Of a DNA stretch of 64,000 nt, positions 11,079 through 20,698 are shown piece by piece. The position numbers and the translations under genes are program-made. The stretch comes from Marivita sp. (lineage in GTDB: Bacteria; Pseudomonadota; Alphaproteobacteria; Rhodobacterales; Rhodobacteraceae). The number at the start of each line of letters is the position of its first letter. Position 1 is the stretch's first letter. Where the stretch lies: positions 1-64,000 of the forward strand of contig NZ_JAIPUT010000010.1 in assembly GCF_020055635.1 (NCBI RefSeq), written 5' to 3'. The notes under the pieces are model-generated. The model was given only the letters and a program-made list of their open reading frames with translations, did not search any database and was not told the origin of the DNA.

Positions 11079-11686
11079 CACGCAAATTCGCAGGAGACCG
11101 TCTTCTGGTCGCGACCCACAATCAGGGGAAGCTGGACGAGATCGCGGATCTTCTGAAGAATTACAAAATCTCGGTCGTTGGCGCGGCCGAGATGGATCTG
11201 CCCGAACCCGAGGAAACCGGCACCACCTTTGTCGAAAACGCGCGGTTGAAGGCGCATGCAGCGGCCAAGGCGACCGGCCTTCCCGCTTTGTCCGATGACA
11301 GTGGTCTCGAAATCGATGCGTTGAACGGTGCTCCAGGCGTCTATACGGCGGATTGGGCGGAAACAGGGTCTGGTCGGGATTTCGTCATGGCGATGGAAAA
11401 GGCGCATGACGCCCTTCTTAAGTCGGGCGTTCAGCCCCCCTGGACCGGTCGGTTTTGCTGCACCCTGGTCCTGGCCTGGCCCGACGGCCACGACGAGGTG
11501 TTTCCCGGAAAGATGGAGGGCCAGATCGTCTGGCCGATGCGGGGCGACCAAGGTCACGGCTATGATCCGGTCTTCCAGCCGACTGGCTATGGCATGACCT
11601 TTGGGGAAATGGACCGGTGGGAAAAAAACCGGATCAGCCACCGCGCCGACGCGTTCAGAAAATTCGTGGCCGGGTGTTTTGACTGA
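11075..11686 (+). CDS. rdgB: XTP/dITP diphosphatase (RdgB/HAM1)
   Basis: The 203-residue enzyme hydrolyses dITP, XTP and other non-canonical purine triphosphates so they are not built into DNA. Family motifs are [13 protein letters not shown] at the start, [28 protein letters not shown] with its metal-binding acidic residues, and ending in the GHGYDPVF region and [12 protein letters not shown] overlaps the rph stop by four bases and the 3' end overlaps the hemW start, so translation is probably coupled. Confidence 0.96.
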   Translation: MTRKFAGDRLLVATHNQGKLDEIADLLKNYKISVVGAAEMDLPEPEETGTTFVENARLKAHAAAKATGLPALSDDSGLEIDALNGAPGVYTADWAETGSGRDFVMAMEKAHDALLKSGVQPPWTGRFCCTLVLAWPDGHDEVFPGKMEGQIVWPMRGDQGHGYDPVFQPTGYGMTFGEMDRWEKNRISHRADAFRKFVAGCFD

Positions 11687-12824
11687 ACTCTGGCAGGAGC
11701 GTGGCTTTGGCCTTTATGTGCACTGGCCATTCTGCGCCGCAAAATGCCCCTATTGTGACTTCAACAGCCACGTCAGAGCGCAAATCGACCAGACAAAATG
11801 GGCCGACGCGCTAGCTGCCGAGATCCGTCGCGCAGGCATCGAAACCGGCCCCCGTGTCCTGACATCGATCTTCTTTGGCGGCGGAACGCCAAGCCTGATG
11901 CACCCTGACACCGTTGCCACGATCCTGGCGGCCGCGCGCGATGTCTGGAGCTTTGCCAACGACATCGAAATCACGCTCGAGGCCAACCCGACATCGGTCG
12001 AAGCACACCGTTTTGAAGGCTACGCCAGGCACGGCGTCAACCGGGTTTCCCTTGGCGTACAGGCTCTCAACACGCCCGACCTTCGCAAACTGGGCCGGTT
12101 GCACACCGCGGAAGAAGCGCAACTGGCGTTTTCGGTCGCCCGCGAATTCTTTGATCGCGTCAGTTTCGACCTGATCTATGCACGACAGGATCAAACCCTG
12201 GATGACTGGCGCGCCGAACTGGGCACAGCACTTGATATGGCGGTCGATCACTTGTCGCTCTATCAGCTGACCATCGAGGAAGGCACCGCCTTTTGGGACC
12301 GGGCCGAACGCGGCTTGCTCAGAGGTCTTCCCTCCGATGACCTTGGAGCAGATCTCTACGATCTGACGCAAGACTTGTGCGAACAGGCCGGTTTCATCGC
12401 TTACGAAGTCTCGAACCACGCGCGGCCCGGCGCGGAGTCGAAACACAACCTCCTGTACTGGCGTGGCGGAGATTATGCCGGGATCGGCCCCGGCGCGCAT
12501 GGGCGACTGACGATCAACGGCCAGCGCCATGCCACCGAATGCTGGAAACAACCTGAAGCTTGGCTCAAGGCGGTTGATGCGGGATCAGGGATCAAGGTCA
12601 AGGAAGGTCTGTCGATACCAGATGTTGGGGATGAACGGCTGATCATGGGCCTTCGTCTTCTTGAGGGCATAGATATCGAGGATGTTTCGGTCGTTCTGGA
12701 TTGGCCAAGACTGCAAAGCCTCACCGAGGAAGGCTATATCTGGCAATCAGACAGACGCATCGGGGCGACACCCAAAGGCCGCCCCCTTCTCAACCACCTG
12801 ATCTCGCAATTGGCAAAAAGTTAA
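11679..12824 (+). CDS. hemW: radical SAM haem chaperone HemW
   Basis: The 381-residue protein belongs to the HemN-like radical SAM group now called HemW, a haem-binding chaperone rather than coproporphyrinogen oxidase. The cluster motif is CAAKCPYCDF (C-x3-C-x2-C), followed by SIFFGGGTPSL and a conserved SNHARPGAESKHNLLYW region. The only workable start before the domain is TTG at 11679, inside the rdgB 3' end; no good ribosome binding site is seen, so translation is probably coupled. It converges with parB, leaving a 1-bp gap. A haem role may be useful next to a tetrapyrrole-rich lifestyle, but the gene is general. Confidence 0.92.
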   Translation: MTELWQERGFGLYVHWPFCAAKCPYCDFNSHVRAQIDQTKWADALAAEIRRAGIETGPRVLTSIFFGGGTPSLMHPDTVATILAAARDVWSFANDIEITLEANPTSVEAHRFEGYARHGVNRVSLGVQALNTPDLRKLGRLHTAEEAQLAFSVAREFFDRVSFDLIYARQDQTLDDWRAELGTALDMAVDHLSLYQLTIEEGTAFWDRAERGLLRGLPSDDLGADLYDLTQDLCEQAGFIAYEVSNHARPGAESKHNLLYWRGGDYAGIGPGAHGRLTINGQRHATECWKQPEAWLKAVDAGSGIKVKEGLSIPDVGDERLIMGLRLLEGIDIEDVSVVLDWPRLQSLTEEGYIWQSDRRIGATPKGRPLLNHLISQLAKS

Positions 12825-12825
12825 A

Positions 12826-13737
12826 TCATCGTCCCGCGCTCAGAACCATGCAGAGCGCATCCAGGTCTTCCAAAGTATCATAACTGATCGACACCACACC
12901 GGCATCCTTTCCGGCCTGATGGTTGATGCTGACCTTCATTCCAAGTGCCGCAGACAGATCGCCTTCGAGCGCTTTTGTGTCGGCGTCCTTGCTGGTTGTG
13001 GACGGTTTGTCCGAACGCGTTCTTTTCGGCGCACCATCCGGATTCAACGCATCACGAACCAGCTTTTCGGTTTCCCTCACGGATAACCCATTTCGCACGA
13101 TCTGGTCGGCCAGCAATTTCGGATCCGGCGCCGTGACAAGCGCGCGGGCATGTCCTGCGGAAAGCTTTCCATCGGTGACCGCTTGCTTGACAGCGTCCGG
13201 CAAGTTCAAGAGCCGGAGCAAGTTGGCAATATGACTGCGGCTTTTTCCAAGCGCCTGGGCCAGCTTTTCTTGTGTATGCCCGAAGCGCGTCATCAATTGC
13301 TCGTATCCCGCCGCCTCTTCGATTGCATTCAGATCGGCACGCTGGATATTTTCTATGATCGCGATTTCCAGGACATCTTCGTCCGAGAGATCCCGAATGA
13401 CCACGGGCACATCATGCACACCCGCCGCCTGCGCGGCACGCCAGCGACGCTCACCCGCGACAATCTCGTATTCGGTGTCGGATCCACCCCGCCGCCGAAC
13501 GATCAGGGGCTGAATGACGCCCTTGCTCTTGATGGAGTTTCGCAATTCTTCCAGCGATTCCGCATCGAACTGACGCCGCGGCTGGTCCGGGTTCGGAAAG
13601 AGCTGCTCGATAGGCAAGCTCCGTGCCGGCCGGGGCGCTTCGGGTGCTGCACTGACCTCTGCAGCCGGTTCAATGTCTGCCATCAAGGCAGACAGGCCAC
13701 GCCCCAATCCGCGCCGCTGCTCTTTCTTATCGGACAT
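12826..13737 (-). CDS. parB: chromosome partition protein ParB (CTPase, parS-binding)
   Basis: The 303-residue ParB has a Lys/Arg-rich N-terminus (RRGLGRGLSALMAD) that engages ParA. It then has the ParB/Srx CTP-binding fold with the GERRWRAA and ENIQRADLN boxes, and the helix-turn-helix (LAQALGKSRSHIANLLRLL) that reads parS. The C-terminal third is a dimerisation domain. AGGA precedes ATG at 13737. The next gene upstream is parA, 9 bp away. Three perfect parS sites lie 1-3 kb away, inside rsmG and mnmG, so this is the chromosomal set and not a plasmid one. Confidence 0.96.
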   Translation of the reverse strand: MSDKKEQRRGLGRGLSALMADIEPAAEVSAAPEAPRPARSLPIEQLFPNPDQPRRQFDAESLEELRNSIKSKGVIQPLIVRRRGGSDTEYEIVAGERRWRAAQAAGVHDVPVVIRDLSDEDVLEIAIIENIQRADLNAIEEAAGYEQLMTRFGHTQEKLAQALGKSRSHIANLLRLLNLPDAVKQAVTDGKLSAGHARALVTAPDPKLLADQIVRNGLSVRETEKLVRDALNPDGAPKRTRSDKPSTTSKDADTKALEGDLSAALGMKVSINHQAGKDAGVVSISYDTLEDLDALCMVLSAGR

Positions 13738-13746
13738 GGCTTTTCC

Positions 13747-14559
13747 TCACGCTGCTGTCACTTTTTCGGTCTTGCCTAGAAACTCAAGGGCCAAGGCGCG
13801 ATACGCGGCGGCACCCTTGGAATTCGTATCGTATTCGAGAACCGGCATCGCGTAAGATGGGGCTTCGCTCACCCGGACATTTCGGGGAATCACCGTGTTG
13901 AACACCAGCTCCCCCAAATTGTCGCGCGCGTCCGCCTCGACCTGCTGCGAGAGGTTGTTTCGCGAATCGTACATCGTCAGGACGACACCTTCGATCCGCA
14001 GACCTGGATTTGCCGATTGCCGCACTTCCCGGATTGTCAGCATGAGCTGGCTCAGACCTTCCAACGCGAAGAATTCGCTTTGCAGCGGAACCAGCACCGA
14101 ATGCGCCGCGACCATGGCGTTTACCGTCAGAAGGTTCAACGACGGCGGACAGTCGACAAGGATAAAGTTAAATCCGAATTGGTCCATATCGGTTTGGCGC
14201 AGCGCATCATGCAGCAGGAAACTGCGTTTTTCATTGGCGATAAGTTCGATATCGGCAGAACTCAGGTCCGTCGTCGAGGGCACGAGGCTGAGATTGTCGA
14301 GATGCGTCTTGCAAATGATATCACTCAGCGGGAAATCATCCAGCAGCAGATCATAGGTCGTCGCGCGGCGATTTTCGGGCATGATGCCCAGCCCGGTTGA
14401 AGCGTTTCCCTGGGGGTCCAGATCGACAACCAGCACGTTCTGTCCGATTTCTGCCAAGGCCGACGCAAAATTTATCGCAGTCGTGGTTTTACCAACCCCG
14501 CCCTTTTGGTTGGCGATCGCCATGATTTTCGGTCCAGCGGGGCGCGTCGGGTCATACAC
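13747..14559 (-). CDS. parA: chromosome partition ATPase ParA (Soj type)
   Basis: The 270-residue Walker-type ATPase moves origin-bound ParB complexes. The deviant Walker A motif KGGVGKTT comes within the first 30 residues, with LVVDLDPQGNAST and LVDCPPSLNLLT after it. The absence of an N-terminal DNA-binding domain marks it as a short, chromosomal (Soj-like) ParA. GTG at 14559 is chosen because GGAGA is 8 nt upstream; it overlaps the rsmG stop by 8 bp. The open frame continues upstream to 14700 but that is rsmG sequence in another frame. Confidence 0.96.
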   Translation of the reverse strand: MYDPTRPAGPKIMAIANQKGGVGKTTTAINFASALAEIGQNVLVVDLDPQGNASTGLGIMPENRRATTYDLLLDDFPLSDIICKTHLDNLSLVPSTTDLSSADIELIANEKRSFLLHDALRQTDMDQFGFNFILVDCPPSLNLLTVNAMVAAHSVLVPLQSEFFALEGLSQLMLTIREVRQSANPGLRIEGVVLTMYDSRNNLSQQVEADARDNLGELVFNTVIPRNVRVSEAPSYAMPVLEYDTNSKGAAAYRALALEFLGKTEKVTAA

Positions 14560-15133
14560 GTGAGAGCTCTCCAATCTCCAGAAGTGCTGCGTCAGGGCTT
14601 GTTTCGCTTTTATGGTTTTTACAGGTGAATCGCCACTTCTTTCGCGCTTCCACGACTTCATTTTGCCATGTGGCGCCTTTGAGAAACAGAGCCGTGCCAC
14701 GGGGTGCCCGATGAATTTCTACAAAGGAAAGAAGGTCTGTCAGCGGTGCCAGCGCCCGCGCGCTGACAACGTCTGCGTTTTGGGGGTCGGCACGTTCAAT
14801 GCGGTTTGCAATCACGTTCAACGGTGTATTTGTTTCACGTGAAACAGTCCGCAGGAACGCCGCCTTGCGCTGATCGCTTTCGATCAGCGTAACCTCAAGC
14901 TCTGGCTTCACAATGGCTATCACCGCACCGGGAAATCCGCCGCCTGAACCGAGATCGACCCAGGATCGCGCGCCGGGCGGACAAAGATACCCAAGCTGTA
15001 GGGAATCCTCAAAATGTCGGCGAGCCGCATCTTTTAAGGAGCTTGATGATACCAAGTTGATCTTGGACGACCATTTCTTCAAGAGCTCAAGATATATGTC
15101 CAGCTTCGCTTGTGTTTCACGTGAAACATTCAT
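14552..15133 (-). CDS. rsmG: 16S rRNA (guanine-N7) methyltransferase RsmG
   Basis: The 193-residue SAM-dependent enzyme (formerly GidB) methylates G527 of 16S rRNA. The SAM loop is [11 protein letters not shown], with the conserved SARALAPL block further on. ATG overlaps the mnmG stop (ATGA). The first residues MNVSRET are encoded by a parS palindrome, and a second perfect parS site within the gene encodes another VSRET. The gene thus carries two partition sites in its coding sequence. It sits between mnmG and parA in the origin-proximal cluster usual for alphaproteobacteria. Confidence 0.95.
   Translation of the reverse strand: MNVSRETQAKLDIYLELLKKWSSKINLVSSSSLKDAARRHFEDSLQLGYLCPPGARSWVDLGSGGGFPGAVIAIVKPELEVTLIESDQRKAAFLRTVSRETNTPLNVIANRIERADPQNADVVSARALAPLTDLLSFVEIHRAPRGTALFLKGATWQNEVVEARKKWRFTCKNHKSETSPDAALLEIGELSRV
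14831..14846. other. parS: parS centromere site
   Basis: TGTTTCACGTGAAACA, a perfect 16-bp palindrome equal to the bacterial parS consensus. It lies inside rsmG, where it encodes VSRET. ParB is expected to load here and spread. Confidence 0.93.
15113..15128. other. parS: parS centromere site
   Basis: A second perfect TGTTTCACGTGAAACA, at the very start of rsmG (codons 3-7, VSRET), 266 bp from the first site. Confidence 0.93.
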
Positions 15134-17013
15134 CCTGCGACGCGCGCTTTCGGTTTATCATTTCTCAACTTCGACAAAATTAAAAGAAGCGCAGAGGGCG
15201 TCATCCCGTCAATGCGCGATGCTTGGGCCATGTTGGCCGGCTTGGAGGCCGCAAGTTTGAGTTTGAGTTCGTTCGAAAGCCCTTCGATGCCAGAAAACGC
15301 GAAATCTGTGGGAATGATTTGGGATTCATCGCGCCGCAACGCATCGATGTCTTTTTTTTGCCGCTCGATATAATTCGCATACAAGGCATCCTTCGCCAAC
15401 TGTTCGCGCGTCTTTGCGTCAATCGACATTAATCGAGGCTCAATCGCAACCAAGGCATCCCAAGTCACCGCTTCGATGGCCAACGCCTCTACCCCTGTTC
15501 GCTTGGAGCCGTCTTGAGAGATGTCCACACCGGCATCCACCAATTGTTTGGACGTCACGACAAGCGACTCCAGCGCCATCCGTCCGGAAGACATGCGTTC
15601 CATCTTTTCAGTAAACGCGGCAATTCGCTCTTTCCCGACGCAACCCAGCGCCATGGCCTTGGGTGTAAGTCGTTGGTCTGCGTTGTCTGCACGCAGCGAC
15701 AACCGATATTCGGCGCGTGAGGTGAACATGCGATATGGTTCGGAAACACCGCGCGACGTCAGGTCGTCGATCATCACCCCGATATAGCTGTCTGACCTAC
15801 TGAACGTCGTCGGCTCCAACCCTTGCGACCGGCGCGCGGCGTTGAGGCCCGCGACCAACCCTTGGGCTGCCGCTTCCTCATAGCCGGTTGTCCCATTGAT
15901 TTGCCCGGCGAGGTACAGCCCGCTACAGGATTTCAGCGACAGATCGAGGTTCAGGGACCGCGGATCGACATAGTCATATTCAATGGCATATCCAGGCTGG
16001 AGAATTTCCGCGTTCTCGAGCCCCCGAATGGAACGGACATACTCCAATTGCACCTCTTCCGGAAGCGACGTCGAAATTCCATTTGGATATATGGCATGGT
16101 CGTCAAGCCCTTCGGGCTCAAGGAAAATCTGGTGCGAGTCCTTGTCGGCAAAACGCACGATCTTGTCTTCGATCGACGGGCAATACCGCGGGCCGACGCC
16201 TTCGATATGACCGCCATACATGGCAGAGCGATCAAGGTTCTGGCGAATGATCTCGTGGGTTTTGGCGTTGGTATGTGTGATCGCACACGGAACCTGGCGG
16301 GCTGTTGGGGTGGTGGAGAGGAAGGAGAACATCACCGGTTCGTCGTCACCCGGTTGTTCGTCAAGACCAGCCCAATCAATCGTCCGCCCATCCAGACGCG
16401 GTGGGGTCCCGGTTTTCAGGCGTCCCAAGGGAAGATCGAAACCCGACAAGGTATTCGCCAGATCGTTGGACGGTTGTTCGCCCATGCGACCGCCCGCGAT
16501 CTGACGATCCCCGATATGGATGATTCCCCGCAAAAATGTGCCGGTCGTAAGGATGACGGACGGCGCTGTCAGGTGCTGTTCACCATTGATTTGAACGCCG
16601 GAAACCTTTGCACCCGCATAAATAAGGTCGGTTACCTCACCGGTCAAAATTGTCAGGTTTGCCTGTGCTTTCGTGGCCTTCAGCATCTCGCGCTGGTAAA
16701 TCTTGCGGTCTGCCTGTGCTCTGGGGCCTTGCACGGCTGGGCCTTTACGTCGGTTGAGCAAGCGAAACTGGATACCTGCCAAATCGGCAACACGGCCCAT
16801 GACACCGTCAAAGGCATCGATCTCGCGAACCAGATGACCTTTTCCCAGCCCGCCAATGGCGGGGTTGCAGGACATGACACCGATGCCAGATTCGTTCAAG
16901 GTCACCAAGGCAGTTCGCGCACCAAGGCGCGCCGAGGCGTGTGCCGCTTCACAGCCAGCATGCCCACCGCCGACAACGATGACATCGAAATCAAATTGTT
17001 TCACGTGAAACAC
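15130..17013 (-). CDS. mnmG: tRNA uridine-5-carboxymethylaminomethyl(34) synthesis protein MnmG
   Basis: The 627-residue FAD enzyme (GidA) acts with MnmE to modify the wobble uridine of several tRNAs. The FAD loop [12 protein letters not shown] is at the N-terminus, followed by [15 protein letters not shown] and the C-terminal NYIERQ region. I give GTG at 17013 (MFHVKQ). AAGGAG stands only 1 nt before it and 8 nt before an alternative GTG at 17004, so the true start may be the latter. The start region is itself a parS site. It is coupled to rsmG by an ATGA overlap and follows mnmE by 3 bp. Confidence 0.95.
   Translation of the reverse strand: MFHVKQFDFDVIVVGGGHAGCEAAHASARLGARTALVTLNESGIGVMSCNPAIGGLGKGHLVREIDAFDGVMGRVADLAGIQFRLLNRRKGPAVQGPRAQADRKIYQREMLKATKAQANLTILTGEVTDLIYAGAKVSGVQINGEQHLTAPSVILTTGTFLRGIIHIGDRQIAGGRMGEQPSNDLANTLSGFDLPLGRLKTGTPPRLDGRTIDWAGLDEQPGDDEPVMFSFLSTTPTARQVPCAITHTNAKTHEIIRQNLDRSAMYGGHIEGVGPRYCPSIEDKIVRFADKDSHQIFLEPEGLDDHAIYPNGISTSLPEEVQLEYVRSIRGLENAEILQPGYAIEYDYVDPRSLNLDLSLKSCSGLYLAGQINGTTGYEEAAAQGLVAGLNAARRSQGLEPTTFSRSDSYIGVMIDDLTSRGVSEPYRMFTSRAEYRLSLRADNADQRLTPKAMALGCVGKERIAAFTEKMERMSSGRMALESLVVTSKQLVDAGVDISQDGSKRTGVEALAIEAVTWDALVAIEPRLMSIDAKTREQLAKDALYANYIERQKKDIDALRRDESQIIPTDFAFSGIEGLSNELKLKLAASKPANMAQASRIDGMTPSALLLILSKLRNDKPKARVAG
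16997..17012. other. parS: parS centromere site
   Basis: A third perfect TGTTTCACGTGAAACA, overlapping the start of mnmG. It is 1.9 kb from the nearest other parS site and about 2.6 kb from the putative origin. Confidence 0.93.
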
Positions 17014-17016
17014 TCC

Positions 17017-18300
17017 TTACTTTCCGATGCAGAAGCTCGAAAACACCTTGTCGAGCACATCCTCGACATCCACCCGTCCAACCAGACGTTCCAATGCAAA
17101 AACAGCCAAACGAAGGTCTTCCGCAGCAAGATCGTAATGCTCCGGACCGGATTCAACAAGTCTTTGGCAATTCTTCAGGTACAGGCATCCTTCCATCAGC
17201 ACATCCTTTTGACGTGTGTGGGAAACAAGGCCGGCTGAGGTCGCCCGTGACAACAGAAACTCCTTGACCCGATCAACGAGATTTTGAACCCCGGCTCCCG
17301 TCACGCCGGACACGGCTTCGCTCTGAGGAAACAAGTCCGCCTTGCCCTGCACCACGATATCATGGCTTTTGGGCGTGATAAGTTCGAACTCCCCCTCGCC
17401 TTTCAGAAACACGCGCAGATCTGCGGCGGCGGCCCGGTCGATCGCGCGCTGAATTCCGATGGATTCAACCTGATCTTGGGTTTCGCGCAAACCCGCCGTA
17501 TCCAGGAACGTCACGGGGAGCGTGTCGAGATCCATACGCACTTCAATGACATCCCGTGTCGTTCCGGCGATTTCCGAGGTGATTGCGGCGTCGCGTCCCG
17601 CCAGCGCGTTCAGCAAGGTTGACTTGCCCGCGTTCGGTGGACCCACAATCGCCACCTCGAACCCCGTACGGACGCGTTCGGCAACACCAAAGCCGTTGAG
17701 TTCGGTTTCGATTGTAGTGATGACCCCGTTCAGAAGACGCATTACATCTTCGGAGACATCAACAGGGACCTCCTCATCGGCGAAATCGATCGTCGCTTCA
17801 AGGAGCGCCAGAGCATGGATCAGATCGGTCCGCCACGTTTCGGCTTTTTCGCGCAGGTGGCCCGTGAAGCCATTCAACGCCTGCTTGCGCTGCATTTCGG
17901 TTTCAGCTTCAATCAGATCGGACAAGGCTTCGACCTGTGTCAGGTCCAACCGGCCGTTCACCAAGGCACGACGGGTGAATTCCCCGGCGTCCGCTGCCCT
18001 GAACCCAGGAAGAGTTTTCAGACTGTTCAGAACCGCGTTGATAATCGCAAGACTGCCGTGGACGTGGAATTCGACAACCGGCTCCCCTGTAAAGCTCGCT
18101 CCTTCCTCAAAGGTCAAAACGAGCGCTTCGTCGATAAATCCGCGGTCTGCATGAGTCAGCTGACGCAAAGATGACTTGCGGGCCTCCGGTGGTTCAAAGC
18201 CGAACGCGCGGCAGCTCGCGACCGCGACCGGACCAGACACCCGAATGACTGCAACGCCGGATTTTCCCGGAGCCGTTGCCAGGGCAAAGATTGTGTCCAT
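17017..18300 (-). CDS. mnmE: tRNA modification GTPase MnmE
   Basis: The 427-residue GTPase (TrmE) partners MnmG in wobble-uridine modification. The N-terminal folate-binding domain has GEFTRRAL and NGRLDLTQVEAL. The embedded G domain has GPPNAGKST (G1), TTRDVIE (G2) and DTAGLRET (G3). The C-terminus ends in the conserved FCIGK with its functional cysteine. The G4 motif region (VQGKADL) departs slightly from NKxD. It is part of the left-going rho-mnmE-mnmG-rsmG-parA-parB run. Confidence 0.95.
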   Translation of the reverse strand: MDTIFALATAPGKSGVAVIRVSGPVAVASCRAFGFEPPEARKSSLRQLTHADRGFIDEALVLTFEEGASFTGEPVVEFHVHGSLAIINAVLNSLKTLPGFRAADAGEFTRRALVNGRLDLTQVEALSDLIEAETEMQRKQALNGFTGHLREKAETWRTDLIHALALLEATIDFADEEVPVDVSEDVMRLLNGVITTIETELNGFGVAERVRTGFEVAIVGPPNAGKSTLLNALAGRDAAITSEIAGTTRDVIEVRMDLDTLPVTFLDTAGLRETQDQVESIGIQRAIDRAAAADLRVFLKGEGEFELITPKSHDIVVQGKADLFPQSEAVSGVTGAGVQNLVDRVKEFLLSRATSAGLVSHTRQKDVLMEGCLYLKNCQRLVESGPEHYDLAAEDLRLAVFALERLVGRVDVEDVLDKVFSSFCIGK

Positions 18301-18321
18301 GACGTTGCATGCCCGTCAGGT

Positions 18322-19590
18322 TTACGAATTCATCGAGTCGAAGAATTCCGAATTCGTCTTGGTTTGCTTGAGCTTGGAGATCAGGAACTCGATCGCGTCC
18401 GTGGTGCCCATCGGATTCAGGATGCGGCGCAGGACAAAGGTTTTTTGCAGGTCGATCTTGTCGACCAGCAGTTCCTCTTTCCGCGTTCCGGACTTCAGAA
18501 TATCCATCGCCGGGAACACGCGCTTGTCCGCGACCTTGCGGTCCAGAACGATTTCCGAGTTGCCGGTACCTTTGAATTCTTCGAAAATCACCTCGTCCAT
18601 CCGGCTGCCGGTATCGATGAGCGCGGTCGCGATGATGGTCAATGACCCACCTTCTTCGATGTTTCGCGCGGCACCAAAGAAGCGCTTGGGACGCTGAAGG
18701 GCGTTGGCATCGACACCACCGGTCAGAACCTTGCCTGACGACGGCACGACAGTGTTAAATGCTCTACCAAGTCTTGTGATAGAATCGAGAAGAATAACAA
18801 CATCTCGTTTATGCTCCACCAGACGCTTGGCTTTTTCGATCACCATTTCAGACACAGCAACGTGGCGGGTCGCTGGTTCGTCAAAGGTCGATGACACCAC
18901 CTCGCCTTTGACCGAGCGCTGCATGTCGGTCACTTCTTCCGGGCGTTCGTCGATCAGAAGAACGATAAGGTAACATTCCGGGTGATTGCGCTCGATCGAA
19001 TGAGCAATGTTCTGGAGCAGAACCGTCTTGCCCGTTCTCGGCGGCGCGACGATCAGGGATCGCTGGCCTTTGCCGATGGGCGCCACCAGGTCGATGATCC
19101 GCGCCGAGCGATCCTTGATCGTGGGATCCTCGATTTCCATGTTGAGACGTTCGTCGGGATAGAGCGGCGTCAAGTTGTCAAAGGCGATCTTGTGGCGGGC
19201 GCGTTCCGGTTCCTGGAAATTGATCTGGCTGCAACTCAGAAGCGCGAAGTAGCGTTCGTTGTCTTCCGGTGCCTTGATTTCACCGTCAATCGTATCGCCG
19301 GTGCGCAACGAGAATTTCCGGATCATTTCCGGGGAGACGTAGATGTCGTCCGGACCGGGAAGGTAGTTGGCTTCCGGAGACCGGAGGAAGCCAAAGCCAT
19401 CCTGAAGAACTTCGAGAACCCCGTCCCCGAAGATCTGCCAGCCTTCATCCGCGCGTTCGCGCAGGATCTGGAACATGATTTCGCCCTTACGCATGGTCGA
19501 TGCGTTTTCGATCTCAAGTTCCTCGGCCATGGCCAAAAGGTCTTTGGGGCTTTTTGCCTTCAGGTCGGCAAGATTCAGATTTTCGGTCAT
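18322..19590 (-). CDS. rho: transcription termination factor Rho
   Basis: The 422-residue hexameric RNA helicase stops transcription of untranslated RNA. The N-terminal RNA-binding domain includes [23 protein letters not shown]. The ATPase core has [10 protein letters not shown] (Walker A), [11 protein letters not shown] (Walker B region) and the Q-loop/R-loop region near [12 protein letters not shown]. It is the first left-going gene beside the putative origin, whose AT-rich gap begins at its start codon. Length is normal. Confidence 0.97.
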   Translation of the reverse strand: MTENLNLADLKAKSPKDLLAMAEELEIENASTMRKGEIMFQILRERADEGWQIFGDGVLEVLQDGFGFLRSPEANYLPGPDDIYVSPEMIRKFSLRTGDTIDGEIKAPEDNERYFALLSCSQINFQEPERARHKIAFDNLTPLYPDERLNMEIEDPTIKDRSARIIDLVAPIGKGQRSLIVAPPRTGKTVLLQNIAHSIERNHPECYLIVLLIDERPEEVTDMQRSVKGEVVSSTFDEPATRHVAVSEMVIEKAKRLVEHKRDVVILLDSITRLGRAFNTVVPSSGKVLTGGVDANALQRPKRFFGAARNIEEGGSLTIIATALIDTGSRMDEVIFEEFKGTGNSEIVLDRKVADKRVFPAMDILKSGTRKEELLVDKIDLQKTFVLRRILNPMGTTDAIEFLISKLKQTKTNSEFFDSMNS

Positions 19591-20098
19591 GAAATATCCC
19601 GGACTGCGGGTATGCGCAGTCGTGTCATTTTTGTCTCAGGAAAGTCTCGTCCAGAACAGGACTGTGCTGCTCTTAGCCGAGGGGACCAAGCGTGTCAAAC
19701 CTCCCCTCTTTCTTTAATAAATAAGGAAAATAGAAAGGATTTGGTTGTAAGTGGTCAAAACCCCAGACTGTGGATTAACGATTTATCCTCTGTTTATCCC
19801 GAGGTTTCAAATCCTGTATACTTGTGGGTGTAAGTGGTGAATTTTTCTGAAATCTGACATAACATTCTGATAGTAAGTAAAATTTTTTTCTATGGGCTGT
19901 GGATATCTCCGGGATAAATCTGCAACACCCTGACATTTGACGGGTTGTCACCTCCTGCGACTTATCCTTTCCACACCCCTGAAAACTGACCCCGACGCAA
20001 AGTGTAACTTGTCGAGATCTCTTCCGGCTTGCTGAACTCGGCGGTTTTCCTCAAAACACTCCGGTAAACAAACCCACGTTGTCCGTAGAGTTGTCCAC
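19591..20098. other. oriC: putative chromosomal replication origin (oriC)
   Basis: This 508-bp gap has no gene and is clearly AT-rich in a GC-rich window. It holds three 8/9 matches to the DnaA box TTATCCACA: 19769-19777 and 19898-19906 on the minus strand and 20091-20099 on the plus strand. It also has four TTATCC cores (19783, 19794, 19912 minus, 19962) and a 10-bp direct repeat TGTAAGTGGT (19746, 19829). AT-rich stretches at 19711-19745 and 19838-19890 could be the unwinding element. Neighbouring genes diverge from it, and parAB and parS lie within 7 kb. The rho/maf-aroE-coaE-dnaQ setting is like that around the Caulobacter origin. Origin function is an inference. Confidence 0.78.
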
Positions 20099-20698
20099 AT
20101 GAATCCTGATCTTGTCCTGGCGTCCGGGTCCGACATTCGCGCCCAACTGCTGCGAAACGCGGGGCTTCGATTCGAGGTTCAGGTTGCTCGAATCGATGAA
20201 GAGGCGGTTCGGCGGGCGCTCGAAGCGGAAGAGGCGTCGCCTCGTGACGTTGCCGACACCCTGGCCGAGATGAAGGCGCGGAAGGTTTCCGACAAGATGC
20301 CCGGTGCGCTGGTGCTGGGCTGCGACCAGGTGCTTTCGGTCGACAAGAGCATCCTGTCGAAACCATCGAGCCGGCAGGAAGCGGGCGATCAGCTGCGGAT
20401 GTTGCGCAACAGGTCCCATACGCTTTTGTCGGCGGCCGTGCTTTACCAGGATGGCGAACCGACATGGCGGCATGTCGGTGTGGTCCGGCTCAGGATGCGG
20501 GATGTCTCGGACACCTATCTGGACGCCTATCTTGACCGCAACTGGGACAGCGTTCGGCAGTCGGTCGGGGCCTACAAGCTCGAGGAAGAAGGGGCACGCC
20601 TGTTCACGCAGGTTCAAGGCGACTATTTTACAGTGCTTGGTCTTCCGCTACTGGAACTCCTGAGCCACCTTGTATTGACCGGACGGATCGACGGATGA
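20099..20698 (+). CDS. maf: Maf-family nucleotide pyrophosphatase
   Basis: The 199-residue enzyme of the Maf/YceF family hydrolyses modified or canonical nucleoside triphosphates. Family signs are LASGSDIRAQLL at the N-terminus (the usual SPRR/SPIR loop is SDIR here), LGCDQVLSVD, SKPSSRQEA and the C-terminal DYFTVLGLPLLEL. Which triphosphate it prefers is not readable; the ASGS form is closer to the YceF (m7GTP) branch. A DnaA-box-like sequence overlaps its start codon. It begins the right-going maf-aroE-coaE-dnaQ operon, each gene overlapping the next by 4-8 bp. Confidence 0.9.
   Translation: MNPDLVLASGSDIRAQLLRNAGLRFEVQVARIDEEAVRRALEAEEASPRDVADTLAEMKARKVSDKMPGALVLGCDQVLSVDKSILSKPSSRQEAGDQLRMLRNRSHTLLSAAVLYQDGEPTWRHVGVVRLRMRDVSDTYLDAYLDRNWDSVRQSVGAYKLEEEGARLFTQVQGDYFTVLGLPLLELLSHLVLTGRIDG

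Noticed and set aside
19711..19900. CtrA-type TTAA-N7-TTAA sites in the putative origin
   Set aside because: Single TTAA words occur but no pair with the right spacing.
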